DNA of 64,000 nucleotides, from the NCBI GenBank assembly GCA_963726125.1, contig CAVSBG010000009.1, forward strand, positions 434,001 through 498,000, written 5' to 3'. Under the pieces are notes generated by a model. That model was not told where the DNA came from and ran no database searches. It saw nothing but the letters and a program-made list of their open reading frames with translations. This document shows, in pieces, positions 46,414-54,859 of the stretch. A program made the translations under genes and the position numbers. This DNA is from JAMXLO01 sp963726125 (GTDB lineage Bacteria > Pseudomonadota > Alphaproteobacteria > Acetobacterales > Acetobacteraceae). Positions within the stretch are counted from its first letter, which is position 1; each line of letters begins with the position of its first letter.

Positions 46414-47703
46414 ATGACGGGCCTCGACGCAATCGAAACTGCCTCGCGCGACGAGATCGCCGCATTGCAACGCGAGCGCCTCGCCTGGTCGCTGCGCCAC
46501 GCCTATACAAACGTAGCGCACTACCGCGCCGCGTTCGATCGCGCCGGGGTGCATCCCGACGATTTTCGTGAGCTGGAAGACCTCGCCAGGTTTCCGTTTA
46601 CCAGCAAGCAGGACCTGCGCGCGAATTACCCGTTCGGGATGTTTGCCGTGCCGCGCGAGAAGCTGGCGCGAGTGCATGCTTCGTCGGGCACCACCGGCAA
46701 GCCAACCGTCGTTGGTTATACTGCGAAGGACATCGAGACTTGGGCGCATGTTGTTGCCCGCTCGATATACGCCGCCGGCGGACGTCCGGGCATGATCGTG
46801 CATGTCGCGTATGGGTATGGGCTGTTCACCGGCGGCCTGGGCGCTCACTACGGCGCGGAGAGACTTGGCTGCACTGTGGTGCCCGTCTCCGGCGGCATGA
46901 CCGAGCGTCAGGTGCAGTTGATCACGGACTTCCGGCCTGACGTGATCATGGTGACGCCGAGCTACATGCTGGCGATCCTCGACGAATTCCGGCGCGCTGG
47001 CATTGATCCTCGTGGCTCATCGCTGAACATCGGCATCTTTGGGGCCGAACCCTGGACCAACGCGATGCGCCGTGAGATCGAGGACGGCTTCGCGATGGAC
47101 GCCGTCGATATCTACGGACTGTCCGAGGTGATGGGTCCCGGCGTCGCCAACGAATGCATCGAGACGAAAGATGGGCTGCACATCTGGGAAGATCACTTCT
47201 ACCCTGAGGTGATCGACCCCGAAACCGGCGCGGTGTTGCCGGAAGGGGCGCGCGGCGAACTGGTGTTCACAACGTTGACCAAGGAAGGCATGCCGGTGGT
47301 GCGTTATCGCACGCGCGACCTGACGCGCCTGCTGCCTGGCACGGCACGCACCATGCGACGCATGGAGAAGGTCACCGGCCGATCCGACGACATGCTGATC
47401 GTGCGCGGTGTCAACATGTTCCCGACGCAGGTGGAGGAGCAACTGCTAAAAAGCGACGTGCTCAGCGGGCATTACCAGATCGTGCTCACTCGGGAAGGAC
47501 GAATGGACGATGTCACTGTCCACGTCGAAGCCCGGCCGGAGTACTTTGATCCGGTGCTGCTGGAATCGGAAGCGAAGGTGGTGGTGGCGCGCATCAAGGA
47601 CACAATCGGCCTGACCACGCGCGTGGTCGTGGAGCCGCCTGGCACGATCGAACGCTCGCTCGGCAAGGCGAGGCGCGTGATCGATCAGCGGGCCAAACTT
47701 TAA
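46414..47703 (+). CDS. paaK: Phenylacetate-CoA ligase PaaK
   Basis: This is a 429-residue adenylate-forming ligase that activates phenylacetate. The AMP-binding loop is VHASSGTTGKPTVVGYT, followed by PGMIVHVAYGYGLFTGGLG, VDIYGLSEVMGPGVANEC and the hinge region GRSDDMLIVRGVNMFPTQVE. The start follows the paaI stop immediately. It is the last gene of the VOC-paaG-paaI-paaK unit. The ring-epoxidase genes paaABCDE, needed for full catabolism, are not in the window, so they may lie elsewhere or the operon may serve other arylacetates. Confidence 0.94.
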   Translation: MTGLDAIETASRDEIAALQRERLAWSLRHAYTNVAHYRAAFDRAGVHPDDFRELEDLARFPFTSKQDLRANYPFGMFAVPREKLARVHASSGTTGKPTVVGYTAKDIETWAHVVARSIYAAGGRPGMIVHVAYGYGLFTGGLGAHYGAERLGCTVVPVSGGMTERQVQLITDFRPDVIMVTPSYMLAILDEFRRAGIDPRGSSLNIGIFGAEPWTNAMRREIEDGFAMDAVDIYGLSEVMGPGVANECIETKDGLHIWEDHFYPEVIDPETGAVLPEGARGELVFTTLTKEGMPVVRYRTRDLTRLLPGTARTMRRMEKVTGRSDDMLIVRGVNMFPTQVEEQLLKSDVLSGHYQIVLTREGRMDDVTVHVEARPEYFDPVLLESEAKVVVARIKDTIGLTTRVVVEPPGTIERSLGKARRVIDQRAKL

Positions 47704-48208
47704 GAACCCATCGCCTGAGGGTCTGCGGGCGTCTTGGTTGGGCGCCCGACTACAAGCCAGACTGACGCGCCCCAGGCCGCAACACCCAGAGCACGCCGTC
47801 GGCGAATGGCCCGGTCATTGCGGGCCGTGTGGCCGGAACTTAGCGCTTAGCCCCGCGCCGGTGGAACCGGAGCCGGAGGTGGGGCCGGCGGCGGCGCCGC
47901 TTGGACCGGTGCGGGTGGTGGCGGCGGCTGCTGAGCGCACCCAGCTACAAACGCCACGGGAATGACGACGACAGCCACCGCCACACCACGGAGTAGCCTA
48001 TGACGGGCCATTATTTCGGCAACGGCGACCATCCATTCCTCCTTACATTGAGTTACTGCTAGACAAGACCAAATCTAACGGCAATTCTTGTTGAAGAGTC
48101 AAACCAGTTATGTGGGTCGGCAAGGGTCGGGACGTGACACGAATGCGTGCGCTGTGGCGCAGGACCGGCTTCTCTCGCGCATCCAAGTCGACTTTCGCAC
48201 GGACCGAA
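47704..48208. other. Gap holding one small lipoprotein gene
   Basis: Between paaK and the transpeptidase the only gene supported is the small minus-strand lipoprotein at 47847-48032. The remaining sequence (47704-47846 and 48033-48208) has no convincing coding pattern. A short gc-rich hairpin (ggcccggtcattgcgggcc) lies near 47808-47826. Confidence 0.5.
47847..48032 (-). CDS. Small proline/alanine-rich lipoprotein
   Basis: This is a 61-residue protein. A hydrophobic leader (VAVAVVVIPVAFVAGC) ends in a clear lipobox VAGC. The mature part is almost only proline, alanine and a few glutamines (QQPPPPPAPVQAAPPPAPPP), a stretch that could span peptidoglycan or the periplasm. ATG 48032 is strongly favoured by AAGGAGG five bases upstream. 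It lies divergent from the L,D-transpeptidase gene with only a short gap, which fits an envelope role but does not prove one. Confidence 0.75.
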   Translation of the reverse strand: MVAVAEIMARHRLLRGVAVAVVVIPVAFVAGCAQQPPPPPAPVQAAPPPAPPPAPVPPARG

Positions 48209-49601
48209 ATGTCCCGACGCACCACGCTCGCGAGCGGCGCGATGGCGCTCGCCGCGACCTGCGCGCTGGGGGCGTGCGGTGTGGATCCGAAGCCAGACAT
48301 CGTCTCCGAGCTGGCGCCCCGCGCCGACACCGCACTCCGTAACCGGATCGATGGCGGGCCGCCGTTGTTTGTGGCCGGCGAAATGCTGGACGTGGCGTTG
48401 CTGCAGCGGTTCTACGTGCGTCATGGCTTCGAGCCGGTCTGGACGACCCGGCACACTCAGGCGAATTCGCTCGTGGATGCCGTGTTGCGCTCCGGTGACC
48501 AGGGGCTCGATCCAGAGCTGTTCCACGCCGCCTTGTTACGGCGTAGGGCGACATTGCCACCGCTCGATCGGGACTTGCTGCTATCGGACGCCTTTCTGTC
48601 TTATGCCGACGCGTTGGCCCGCGGCGCCGTGCCGCTGGAGCGGCGACGAGACGACCAGGTCCTGACGCCCGAGCCGGTCGACGTGGCGGCCGTGCTCGAC
48701 AAAGCTGCCGCCAGCGCCGAACCGGGGGCGGTGATCGAGGCACTGGCGCCGACGACGCCGACTTACCTCGCTCTGCGCCAGACACTGCAAAAGTATCGCT
48801 CGGGCGCGCCAGTACGCCACAAGGCCGCGACGGACCGCCTGCGCACGATCGCGGTGAATCTCGAGCGCCAACGCTGGCTGCCGCGACCGTTGCCGGCGGA
48901 TCGAGTTCTGGGTCAACGCCGCCGCCGAACGACTGGAGCTGTATCGCGCCGACAGGCTGATTTTCACGTCGCGGATCGTCGTTGGTCAGGATGTCGAGCG
49001 CAATCAGAGCCCGGAGTTTCGCGCCACGATCGACGCAAGCTTCTTCAACCCGCCCTGGGTCATCCCGGCCGACATCGCCAAGGCGGAGATCCTGCCTAAG
49101 CTCGGTCGCGACGCCGATTACCTGACGCGGAACCGGATGGTGCTGCTAGCCGGCGGCGAGGTCGAGCAGCTGCCGGGACCGGAGGCCGGTCTCGGGCTGA
49201 TCATGTTCGATATGCCGAACCGGTTCGACGTCTACCTGCATGACACGCCGGATCGTTACATTTTCAACCGCGACAACCGCCGCATCAGCCACGGCTGCAT
49301 CCGGGTGCAGAACCCGCTGCAATTTGCCGCGTTGCTGATGCGGCAACCGATCGACACGATCACCCAGGGGATCGCGCGGGGGCTCGTGACGGGCAACACC
49401 ACCCGAAACAACCTCCCGATCCCGGTGCCCGTGTTCGTGGTCTACCAGACTGCCGTCGTGGACACCGATGGGACGGTGCAATTCTATCCGGATTTCTACA
49501 ACCGCGACGCCGAGATTTGGCGAAAGCTGCAGAAAGTTACGCCACGGCGAAGTCCCGCGATGCAAGCGGATAGTCGGCCGCCATGGCCCCAGCGCTTCTA
49601 G
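48209..49601 (+). CDS. L,D-transpeptidase (YcbB/YkuD type) lipoprotein, frame broken once
   Basis: This enzyme type forms 3-3 cross-links in peptidoglycan. The start ATG 48209 gives SRRTTLASGAMALAA and CALGAC, a possible twin-arginine signal ending in a lipobox. A peptidoglycan-binding-like domain spans about residues 40-220 (LLQRFYVRHGFEPVW). The YkuD domain has SPEFRATIDASFFNPPWVIP and the catalytic motif in RRISHGCIRVQNPLQFA. The frame breaks at 48906-48907. Removing one t from tt restores LPADRVWVNAAAERLELYR and gives 464 codons. An ATG at 48110 in the same frame is also possible but the leader fits poorly. Gram-negative members of about 450-600 residues fit this layout. Confidence 0.88.
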
Positions 49602-50375
49602 CTAACCCTTGATCCGCGCCATCGCCTGCGCATAGCCAGTGTGCAGCACTTCGCTGTCGCTGGAATACGCCAGCAGCAGCGCGCCCGCGTTCTTCCACTG
49701 CTGCGCCTGCTCATAGCTAGAGCACAGCATCGCGCACACCTTGCCATGCTTCTTTGCCGCCGCCAGCACCAGGTCGCGCTTCTCGTCCAGCACCTTTGCC
49801 TGATCCGGTGTTCCGAATACCCCCAGATCCTGCGACAGATCCGCCGGCCCGATCGTCAACGCATCGATCCCATCCATCGCCGCGATCGCATCCAGATCGG
49901 CAAATGCCGCCCCGGTCTCGAACATCACCGTCACGAACACCTGTTGGTTGGCGAACGCCCGACGCTCCGCCGCGGAGCCGGTCATGTCGTAGTCGGTCCC
50001 CGGACTGTGACCCGCATTTCCCCGCAGCCCGCGCGGCGCATACCGCGACGCTGCAACGATCTCCGCGGCGTGCGCGGCATTCTCCACCTGCGGGCAATGC
50101 AAGTTCCACACGCCGGCATCGAGCAATCGCGTGATCCACTCGCGGTTGGCCTCAGGCGGGCGCACGGCGATCGGGAAATTCAAGGCCCGCGACAGCAGTG
50201 CGAGGTTCGCGATCTCCTGCATGTCGGCGCCGGTGTGCTCCATGTCCACTCGGGCGAAATCGAGACCGGCCGCCTTCAGCAACGTCAGGATCGCCGGATT
50301 GCGCACCATGTTCACCCAGGTGCCGATCTGAAGTTCGCCGCGTTCGAGCGCGGCGCGCATCGGATTGGATTGCAT
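49602..50375 (-). CDS. HpcH/HpaI aldolase family protein
   Basis: This is a 257-residue class II pyruvate-aldolase-like TIM barrel. It has MRAALERGELQIGTWVNMVR, the metal-binding VDMEHTGAD and FETGAAFADLD, and DALTIGPADLSQDLG. These enzymes cleave or form 4-hydroxy-2-oxoacids and relatives; the natural substrate is not shown. ATG 50375 is preceded by GGGAGG six bases upstream. It is divergent from the RidA gene across 113 bases, and its stop abuts the transpeptidase stop. Confidence 0.87.
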   Translation of the reverse strand: MQSNPMRAALERGELQIGTWVNMVRNPAILTLLKAAGLDFARVDMEHTGADMQEIANLALLSRALNFPIAVRPPEANREWITRLLDAGVWNLHCPQVENAAHAAEIVAASRYAPRGLRGNAGHSPGTDYDMTGSAAERRAFANQQVFVTVMFETGAAFADLDAIAAMDGIDALTIGPADLSQDLGVFGTPDQAKVLDEKRDLVLAAAKKHGKVCAMLCSSYEQAQQWKNAGALLLAYSSDSEVLHTGYAQAMARIKG

Positions 50376-50488
50376 CGCTTGCCTCCCATGCCCGATCCGC
50401 ATCGCTCGATGAGCGCGGAAGCCGGGACTTGACGCAGCATCTTCGGGCATATTGCCGGCGATTGCCACTGCAACGACAGGAGAGGACG

Positions 50489-50875
50489 ATGCGGCAGCTC
50501 ATCTCATCCGGCTCAAGCTTCGAGCGCGATATCGGCTACTCGCGGGCAGTCGTGGATGGCGAGTGGGTGTTCGTGTCCGGCACCACCGGCTTCGACTACG
50601 CGACGATGACGATTAGCGACGACGTGGCTGCGCAGACTAAGCAATGCCTGCGCAACATTGGCCAGGCGCTGGATGAGGCCGGATGTGCGCTCGAGCATAG
50701 CGTACGGGTGCACTACATCCTGCGCAACGCTGAGGACTTTCCAAAGTGCTGGCCCGCATTGCGCCATGCGTTCGGCGAGGTGCGGCCGGCGGCGACGATG
50801 TTCGAGGCGAAGCTCGCCGACCCGCGCATCCTGGTCGAGATCGAAGTGACCGCGCGGCGTTCTGCGGGCGGCTGA
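50489..50875 (+). CDS. RidA-family (YjgF/YER057c/UK114) protein
   Basis: This is a 128-residue trimeric fold. It begins RQLISSGSSFERDIGYSRAV and has VFVSGTTGFDYATM, then LRNIGQALDEAGCALEHSVR and RPAATMFEAKLADPRILVEI. RidA proteins hydrolyse reactive enamine/imine intermediates; this subgroup often sits in catabolic operons. AGGAGAGG lies just before ATG 50489. Its end meets the CoA-ester lyase end from the other strand with no gap. Confidence 0.9.
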   Translation: MRQLISSGSSFERDIGYSRAVVDGEWVFVSGTTGFDYATMTISDDVAAQTKQCLRNIGQALDEAGCALEHSVRVHYILRNAEDFPKCWPALRHAFGEVRPAATMFEAKLADPRILVEIEVTARRSAGG

Positions 50876-51766
50876 TTAGGCCACCTGCCGCCGCCTGATC
50901 GCAGCAGCGCGCGCGATCACGTTCTTCGCGCGCTGCACCACTGGCACGTCGATCATTGCGCCCTCGAACTGCACTGCGCCGAGACCCTGCGCAAAGGCGG
51001 CATCGTACGCGGCGACCATCCGCTCGGCACGCTCCACTTCCGCCGGCGAGACACCGAATTCCTCGTTCAGCACCGGCACCTGCAACGGATGGATCGCGCT
51101 GGCACCGACAAAGCCGAACCGCTTCGAGCGGCGCACAATCGCGCGGAATGCGTCCTGATCGCGAAAGTCGGCGATCGAGCCGATGAAACCCATCGGCAAA
51201 ATGTCCGCGGCGCGCGCGGCGAACAGCGTGTGCTGCTTGGGATACAACAGCGCCTCGGGGTCGGGCAGCATGCCGACATCGGCGGTGAAATCCTCGGTGC
51301 CCAGGCTCAGCGCCACCACACGCGGATGCGCCTTCGCGATCGCCTCGATGCGGAAGAAGCCGGCGGCGGTTTCCACCAGTACAACGAACTGAACGCTTCC
51401 TGGGGTCAGGCCGCGCTGGCTCTCCAGTTCCTCGACGATCTCGGCGCAGGCTTGGACATGCTCGGGGCTGTCCACTTTGGTCAGCATCAGCGCAGCCACG
51501 CCGGGGATCACCGCGGCTTCCAGGTCGCGCACCAGCAGCCGCCAGGGACGATTGACGCGCACCAGTACATCGCAACCGTTGCGTGACACCTGCGGCAGCG
51601 CATCGGCGATCAAGGTGCGGGCGCGCTCTTTCTCTGACGGCGCAACGGCGTCCTCGAGATCCAGGATGATGCCGTCCGCGCCGCGATCCGCACCGGTCCG
51701 CACGAATTTCTCCGCGGTCACCGGCACGAACAGCAGGGAACGCCAGGCGGGAAGATCGTTGCGCAT
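50876..51766 (-). CDS. HpcH/HpaI-type CoA ester lyase (CitE/malyl-CoA lyase-like)
   Basis: This is a 296-residue TIM-barrel lyase. It opens WRSLLFVPVTAEKFVRTGAD and has GADGIILDLEDAVAPSEKERA, VRVNRP, FVVLVETAAGFFRI, and LSLGTEDFTADVGM. The Arg/Glu/Asp metal and CoA site residues of CitE-like proteins are all visible. Free-standing members cleave malyl-, methylmalyl- or citramalyl-CoA; which one cannot be told. It is divergent from the SGNH hydrolase gene across 69 bases. Confidence 0.88.
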   Translation of the reverse strand: MRNDLPAWRSLLFVPVTAEKFVRTGADRGADGIILDLEDAVAPSEKERARTLIADALPQVSRNGCDVLVRVNRPWRLLVRDLEAAVIPGVAALMLTKVDSPEHVQACAEIVEELESQRGLTPGSVQFVVLVETAAGFFRIEAIAKAHPRVVALSLGTEDFTADVGMLPDPEALLYPKQHTLFAARAADILPMGFIGSIADFRDQDAFRAIVRRSKRFGFVGASAIHPLQVPVLNEEFGVSPAEVERAERMVAAYDAAFAQGLGAVQFEGAMIDVPVVQRAKNVIARAAAIRRRQVA

Positions 51767-51835
51767 GATGCGGGCCCCTTTCGACTGGATCGACGCGACG
51801 TCCCTCGACTATAGACGCGCATTCCACAAATCGCG

Positions 51836-52630
51836 ATGGACCCGCCCATGCGCCCCAGCTTTTGCCTGTGCCTTGCCGCCGTACTGCCGCTGCTGTGCGG
51901 TGCCGCACCACAGCCGCACGCCGTGCTTGCCGCTACGCCGATCTCGCGCATGGATCTGCGCTGGTGGCACGATCGGTTCGAGGCGAAGCAGGTCGAACTG
52001 CAAAAGGGACATGTCGATCTGGTGTTCTATGGTGATTCGATCACGCAGGATTACGAACTGAGCGGTCCGCCCGAATGGCGTGACTTTGCGCCGATCTGGC
52101 AGCGCTTCTATGGCGATCGGCATGCGGTCAATCTCGGCTTCACCGGCGACGCGACGTCGCACCTGCTGTGGCGCATAGAGAACGGCGAGGCCGCTGGCAT
52201 CGACCCGAAAGTCGCGGTGATCCTGATCGGCGCCAACAATTTTGGCCGGCTGCACTGGTCCGCTGAGGACAGCGCCGCCGGCATCGATGCTATCGTGATG
52301 CAACTCCGCCATCGGCTGCCACATACCAAGCTGATGTTGCTGGGCGTGCTGCCGGCGGACCGTTCGGCATGGGCCACCGAGACCACAACGGCGATCAACC
52401 AGCTTCTCGCGACACGCTATGGACATGACAGTGACGTGACGTTCCTGGATATTGGACACGTGTACATGAAGGACGGGCGACTGGACCACGACCTGTTCAT
52501 GGACCCGAAGCTAACGCCGCCCGCCCCGCCGCTGCATCCCACCGCGCCGGGGCAGCAGCGAATGGCCGAGGCGATCGAGCCGACGCTGGCGAAGCTACTG
52601 GGCGATCATGCGCATGGCGAGCCGAAGTGA
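51836..52630 (+). CDS. SGNH/GDSL hydrolase (PAF-acetylhydrolase-like)
   Basis: This is a 264-residue exported esterase-type protein. A signal peptide (FCLCLAAVLPLLCGAAPQPH) precedes the catalytic block I, DLVFYGDSITQ, with the nucleophile Ser68. Block II is NLGFTGDATSHLLWRI. Block III is LIGANNFG, and block V is the His in PPLHPTAPGQQRM. The order matches the eukaryote-like platelet-activating-factor acetylhydrolase subgroup. ATG 51836 is used; ATG 51848 would give a cleaner leader. The substrate may be an acyl or acetyl ester of cell-envelope glycans, which is inference. Confidence 0.87.
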   Translation: MDPPMRPSFCLCLAAVLPLLCGAAPQPHAVLAATPISRMDLRWWHDRFEAKQVELQKGHVDLVFYGDSITQDYELSGPPEWRDFAPIWQRFYGDRHAVNLGFTGDATSHLLWRIENGEAAGIDPKVAVILIGANNFGRLHWSAEDSAAGIDAIVMQLRHRLPHTKLMLLGVLPADRSAWATETTTAINQLLATRYGHDSDVTFLDIGHVYMKDGRLDHDLFMDPKLTPPAPPLHPTAPGQQRMAEAIEPTLAKLLGDHAHGEPK

Positions 52631-52657
52631 CCCGTTGCTGAGCCCGGTGCGGGTAAA

Positions 52658-52687
52658 GATGACCGGGTCAAGCCCGGTCATGACGGG
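52658..52687. repeat. REP-like palindrome
   Basis: gatgaccgggtcaagcccgg then tcatgacgggg is one palindromic unit of the gtcatggccgggcttgac family. It sits just after the SGNH hydrolase stop and merges into the 21-bp tandem array. Confidence 0.6.
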
Positions 52688-52784
52688 GTCGGAATGGCCG
52701 TTGACGGGGCTGGAGAGTCTGTTGACGGCGCTGGAAAGGCGGTTGATGGGGTTGGAGAGGCGGTTGACGAAGTTGGAGAGTTGG
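52680..52784. repeat. Tandem array of five 21-bp units
   Basis: Units start at 52680, 52701, 52722, 52743 and 52764. Examples are ttgacggggctggagagtct + g and ttgatggggttggagaggcg + g. The third to fifth units differ by only a few bases, and the first is the tail of the REP palindrome. The array ends two bases before the cinA stop codon. Its exact three-codon multiple means that each frame reads as a 7-residue repeat. Confidence 0.9.
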
Positions 52785-52786
52785 CG

Positions 52787-53269
52787 TTATCCCAACGCCT
52801 CAGCGAGCAGGTCCAACGCACGTTTCGCGAACGCACGCATATTGGCGACGCGGTCGGCGCTTCCGGTTTCCAGCGTGATGGCGCGCGAGAAATTCGGGCC
52901 TTCCAGGCCGATGCACGAATGGCCTGCCGCATCCCCATAGCTGTTGCCGGTGGGGCCGGTCGCGCCGGTCTCGCTCAACCCCCAGGTCGAACCTAGCCTG
53001 CTGCGCACTGTTGCCGCGAGCAGCGCTGCGTACGGCTCGGACGAAGCGCGCATCCCATTCGGCAGTGGATTGGAGATGTCCATGAACGCCGACCGCGCGT
53101 AGTGCGTGTAGATCACGCTGCCGCCGCGGAAATACGCCGACGCACCGGCAACCGATAGAAGCGCCGCCGAGATCAATCCGCCGGTGGACGATTCTGCGAT
53201 TGCAATGGTCTCGCCGCGTGCCTTCAGCCGCGCGCCGAGCTTCGCCGCCAACGGCAACAGGTCCTGCAT
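52787..53269 (-). CDS. CinA C-terminal domain protein (nicotinamide-nucleotide amidase type)
   Basis: This is a 160-residue stand-alone CinA-C domain. It has IAIAESSTGGLISAALLSVAG, ASAYFRGGSVIYTHYARSAF and the family block LSETGATGPTGNSYGDAAGH, close to the GxAGP-type signature but with TGATGPTG. E. coli PncC-type proteins of this length deamidate NMN, and that activity is plausible here. The stop lies against the 21-bp tandem array. The DUF3617 gene starts ten bases behind its start codon on the same strand. Confidence 0.87.
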   Translation of the reverse strand: MQDLLPLAAKLGARLKARGETIAIAESSTGGLISAALLSVAGASAYFRGGSVIYTHYARSAFMDISNPLPNGMRASSEPYAALLAATVRSRLGSTWGLSETGATGPTGNSYGDAAGHSCIGLEGPNFSRAITLETGSADRVANMRAFAKRALDLLAEALG

Positions 53270-53279
53270 GGTCGTTCTC

Positions 53280-53819
53280 CTATTCGGCCGGCTTTACTTT
53301 TCCGCAATCGCTGCCAAGCCACTTGCCTTGCAGCGTCCGCTTCATCGTTATCGTGTTCGTGCCGTCGGTGCTGACGAAGTCAAAGTTGCCGGTGATTGCG
53401 TGACGATCGGTTGCCTCGACGTGGAGGTTGCCGGTCGCGCGCTGCTCGCCGGTGCATATCATATGCGCGTCCATTGTATGCGGTGTCGTATTCAACGTGG
53501 TCTGCTTGCAGTTCGGCTGCTCGCGGGGGCTGAAGTGGAGACCTCGATCGAGTTGCTGCTGCGTGATGCAGGCGCGCGTGACGGTCGGCTGCCCGGAGCG
53601 TCCGATCGCTTCCGCAATCGCCGCCTGCACCTTCTGCTGCTGCTCCGGCGTCATGCGTGCCAAGGCTTGCGGCGGTATCGGCGGCATGCCGCTCGTTTCG
53701 CCCTGCGAGGTCACTTCCCATAAGCCTGTAGCCACATCCAGCGACGCCGCCGAGGCGAACGTGGCCACACCAGCGACCAAGACAGCAGCCAACCCCAAAA
53801 TATTCATCCCGTGTCGCAT
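53280..53819 (-). CDS. DUF3617-family periplasmic protein
   Basis: This is a 179-residue exported protein of unknown function. A signal peptide (MNILGLAAVLVAGVATFASA) is followed by the family opening LDVATGLWEVTSQGETSG. The middle has PPQALARMTPEQQQKVQAAI and a paired-cysteine C-terminal half (TRACITQQQL, PNCKQTTLN, HMICTGEQ, GSDCGKVKP) typical of DUF3617. The start could be ATG 53819 or 53807. It precedes cinA-C on the same strand and may be co-transcribed with it. Confidence 0.85.
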   Translation of the reverse strand: MRHGMNILGLAAVLVAGVATFASAASLDVATGLWEVTSQGETSGMPPIPPQALARMTPEQQQKVQAAIAEAIGRSGQPTVTRACITQQQLDRGLHFSPREQPNCKQTTLNTTPHTMDAHMICTGEQRATGNLHVEATDRHAITGNFDFVSTDGTNTITMKRTLQGKWLGSDCGKVKPAE

Positions 53820-53853
53820 GCAGTTCCTTCCCGAACTCTAGCCGTCGACGTCA

Positions 53854-54859
53854 CTATGACATCGCACCACCGCCGCGCGCCAGGATGTCATCGATCACCC
53901 GCTGGGTCGCCAGAGCTTCCTCGCCGGGAATAGCCGGATCGCGTCCCTGCTCGATCGCGTCGATGAAATCGCTGATCGTGTCGCGATGCGCATCATGCGA
54001 GAACGCCATGACGCTGGCGCCGCTGCCCGATCCGGAGTTGTCGGCGATCGTCTCGCGATGCCCGTCCAAGAGCGACACATCCAGGCCACCGCGTTCAATG
54101 CGCGCGGTGCCTCGTGACCCGATTATGTGGATCCATTCGGGGCCGCCGGGATACGCGGCGACGGTCGCGATGATCGTGCCGGGAGCACCATTACCCAAGC
54201 GCACTAGCGCCGACGCATAGTCTTCGGTCTCCATGTGATGCAGCGCGGTGGTGCGCACTTGCGCTGCTTCAACACGCTCGATGCCGACGAGCCAGCGAAA
54301 CAGATCCAGCGAGTGGATCGCCTGCGTCATCAGCACGCCGCCACCATCGCGCGCCAACACGCCACGCCCCGGATCATCGTAGTAGGACTGAGGACGCCAC
54401 CACGGCACCATCATCGTTGCCGCTTGAATGTCGCCAAGCGCACCCGAGTTCGAGCACAGCCCGCATCCGCCGACTGCCCTGACGGAACCGGTGCTGCAAA
54501 CAGATGCCCAACTTGCGGTTGGCGCGCCGACCAGCCGCAATCAGCTGCTCTCCGCGCTCGATGGAGACTTCCAGGGGCTTCTCGCAGAACACATGCTTGC
54601 CCGCCGCGAACGCCGCCTCGGCGATCTGCAAGTGCGCGTTGGCAGGTGTCAGCACCAGCACCGCATCAACCGCCGGATCCTCGATCGCGCGCGTGACATC
54701 GGTGGTGGTGGGAAATCCATAACGGTCGGCAACGTCTTTCAGCCGCGTCTCGCTGCTCGCCGCGGCCCACACCACGCGCGCGCGATCGGCCAGATCGACC
54801 AGACTGCGGGCGTGCGGCTGCAAGGCGTTGCCGAGCCCAATGACGGAGACGCCGATCAT
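53854..54859 (-). CDS. Gfo/Idh/MocA-family oxidoreductase, frame broken once
   Basis: This is an NAD(P)-dependent sugar- or cyclitol-type dehydrogenase. The first frame has the Rossmann segment IGVSVIGLGNALQPHARSL and the catalytic-lysine motif KHVFCEKPLEVS. The second has the C-terminal fold (GGGVLMTQAIHSLDLFRWLV with the family histidines, YASALVRLGNGAPGTI). Removing one g of the ggg read on the coding strand at 54443-54445 restores VLELGALGDIQAATMMVPWW and 335 codons, the normal size. Its start overlaps the stop of a second Gfo/Idh/MocA gene by four bases, so the two are coupled. The substrate is unknown. Confidence 0.88.

Noticed and set aside
52680..52784. Possible CRISPR array
   Set aside because: The units are directly adjacent with no spacers and are only 21 bp long.
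52608..52940. Plus-strand open frame that reads the 21-bp array as leucine heptads
   Set aside because: It is antisense to cinA-C for most of its length and the heptad pattern follows automatically from a 21-bp repeat.
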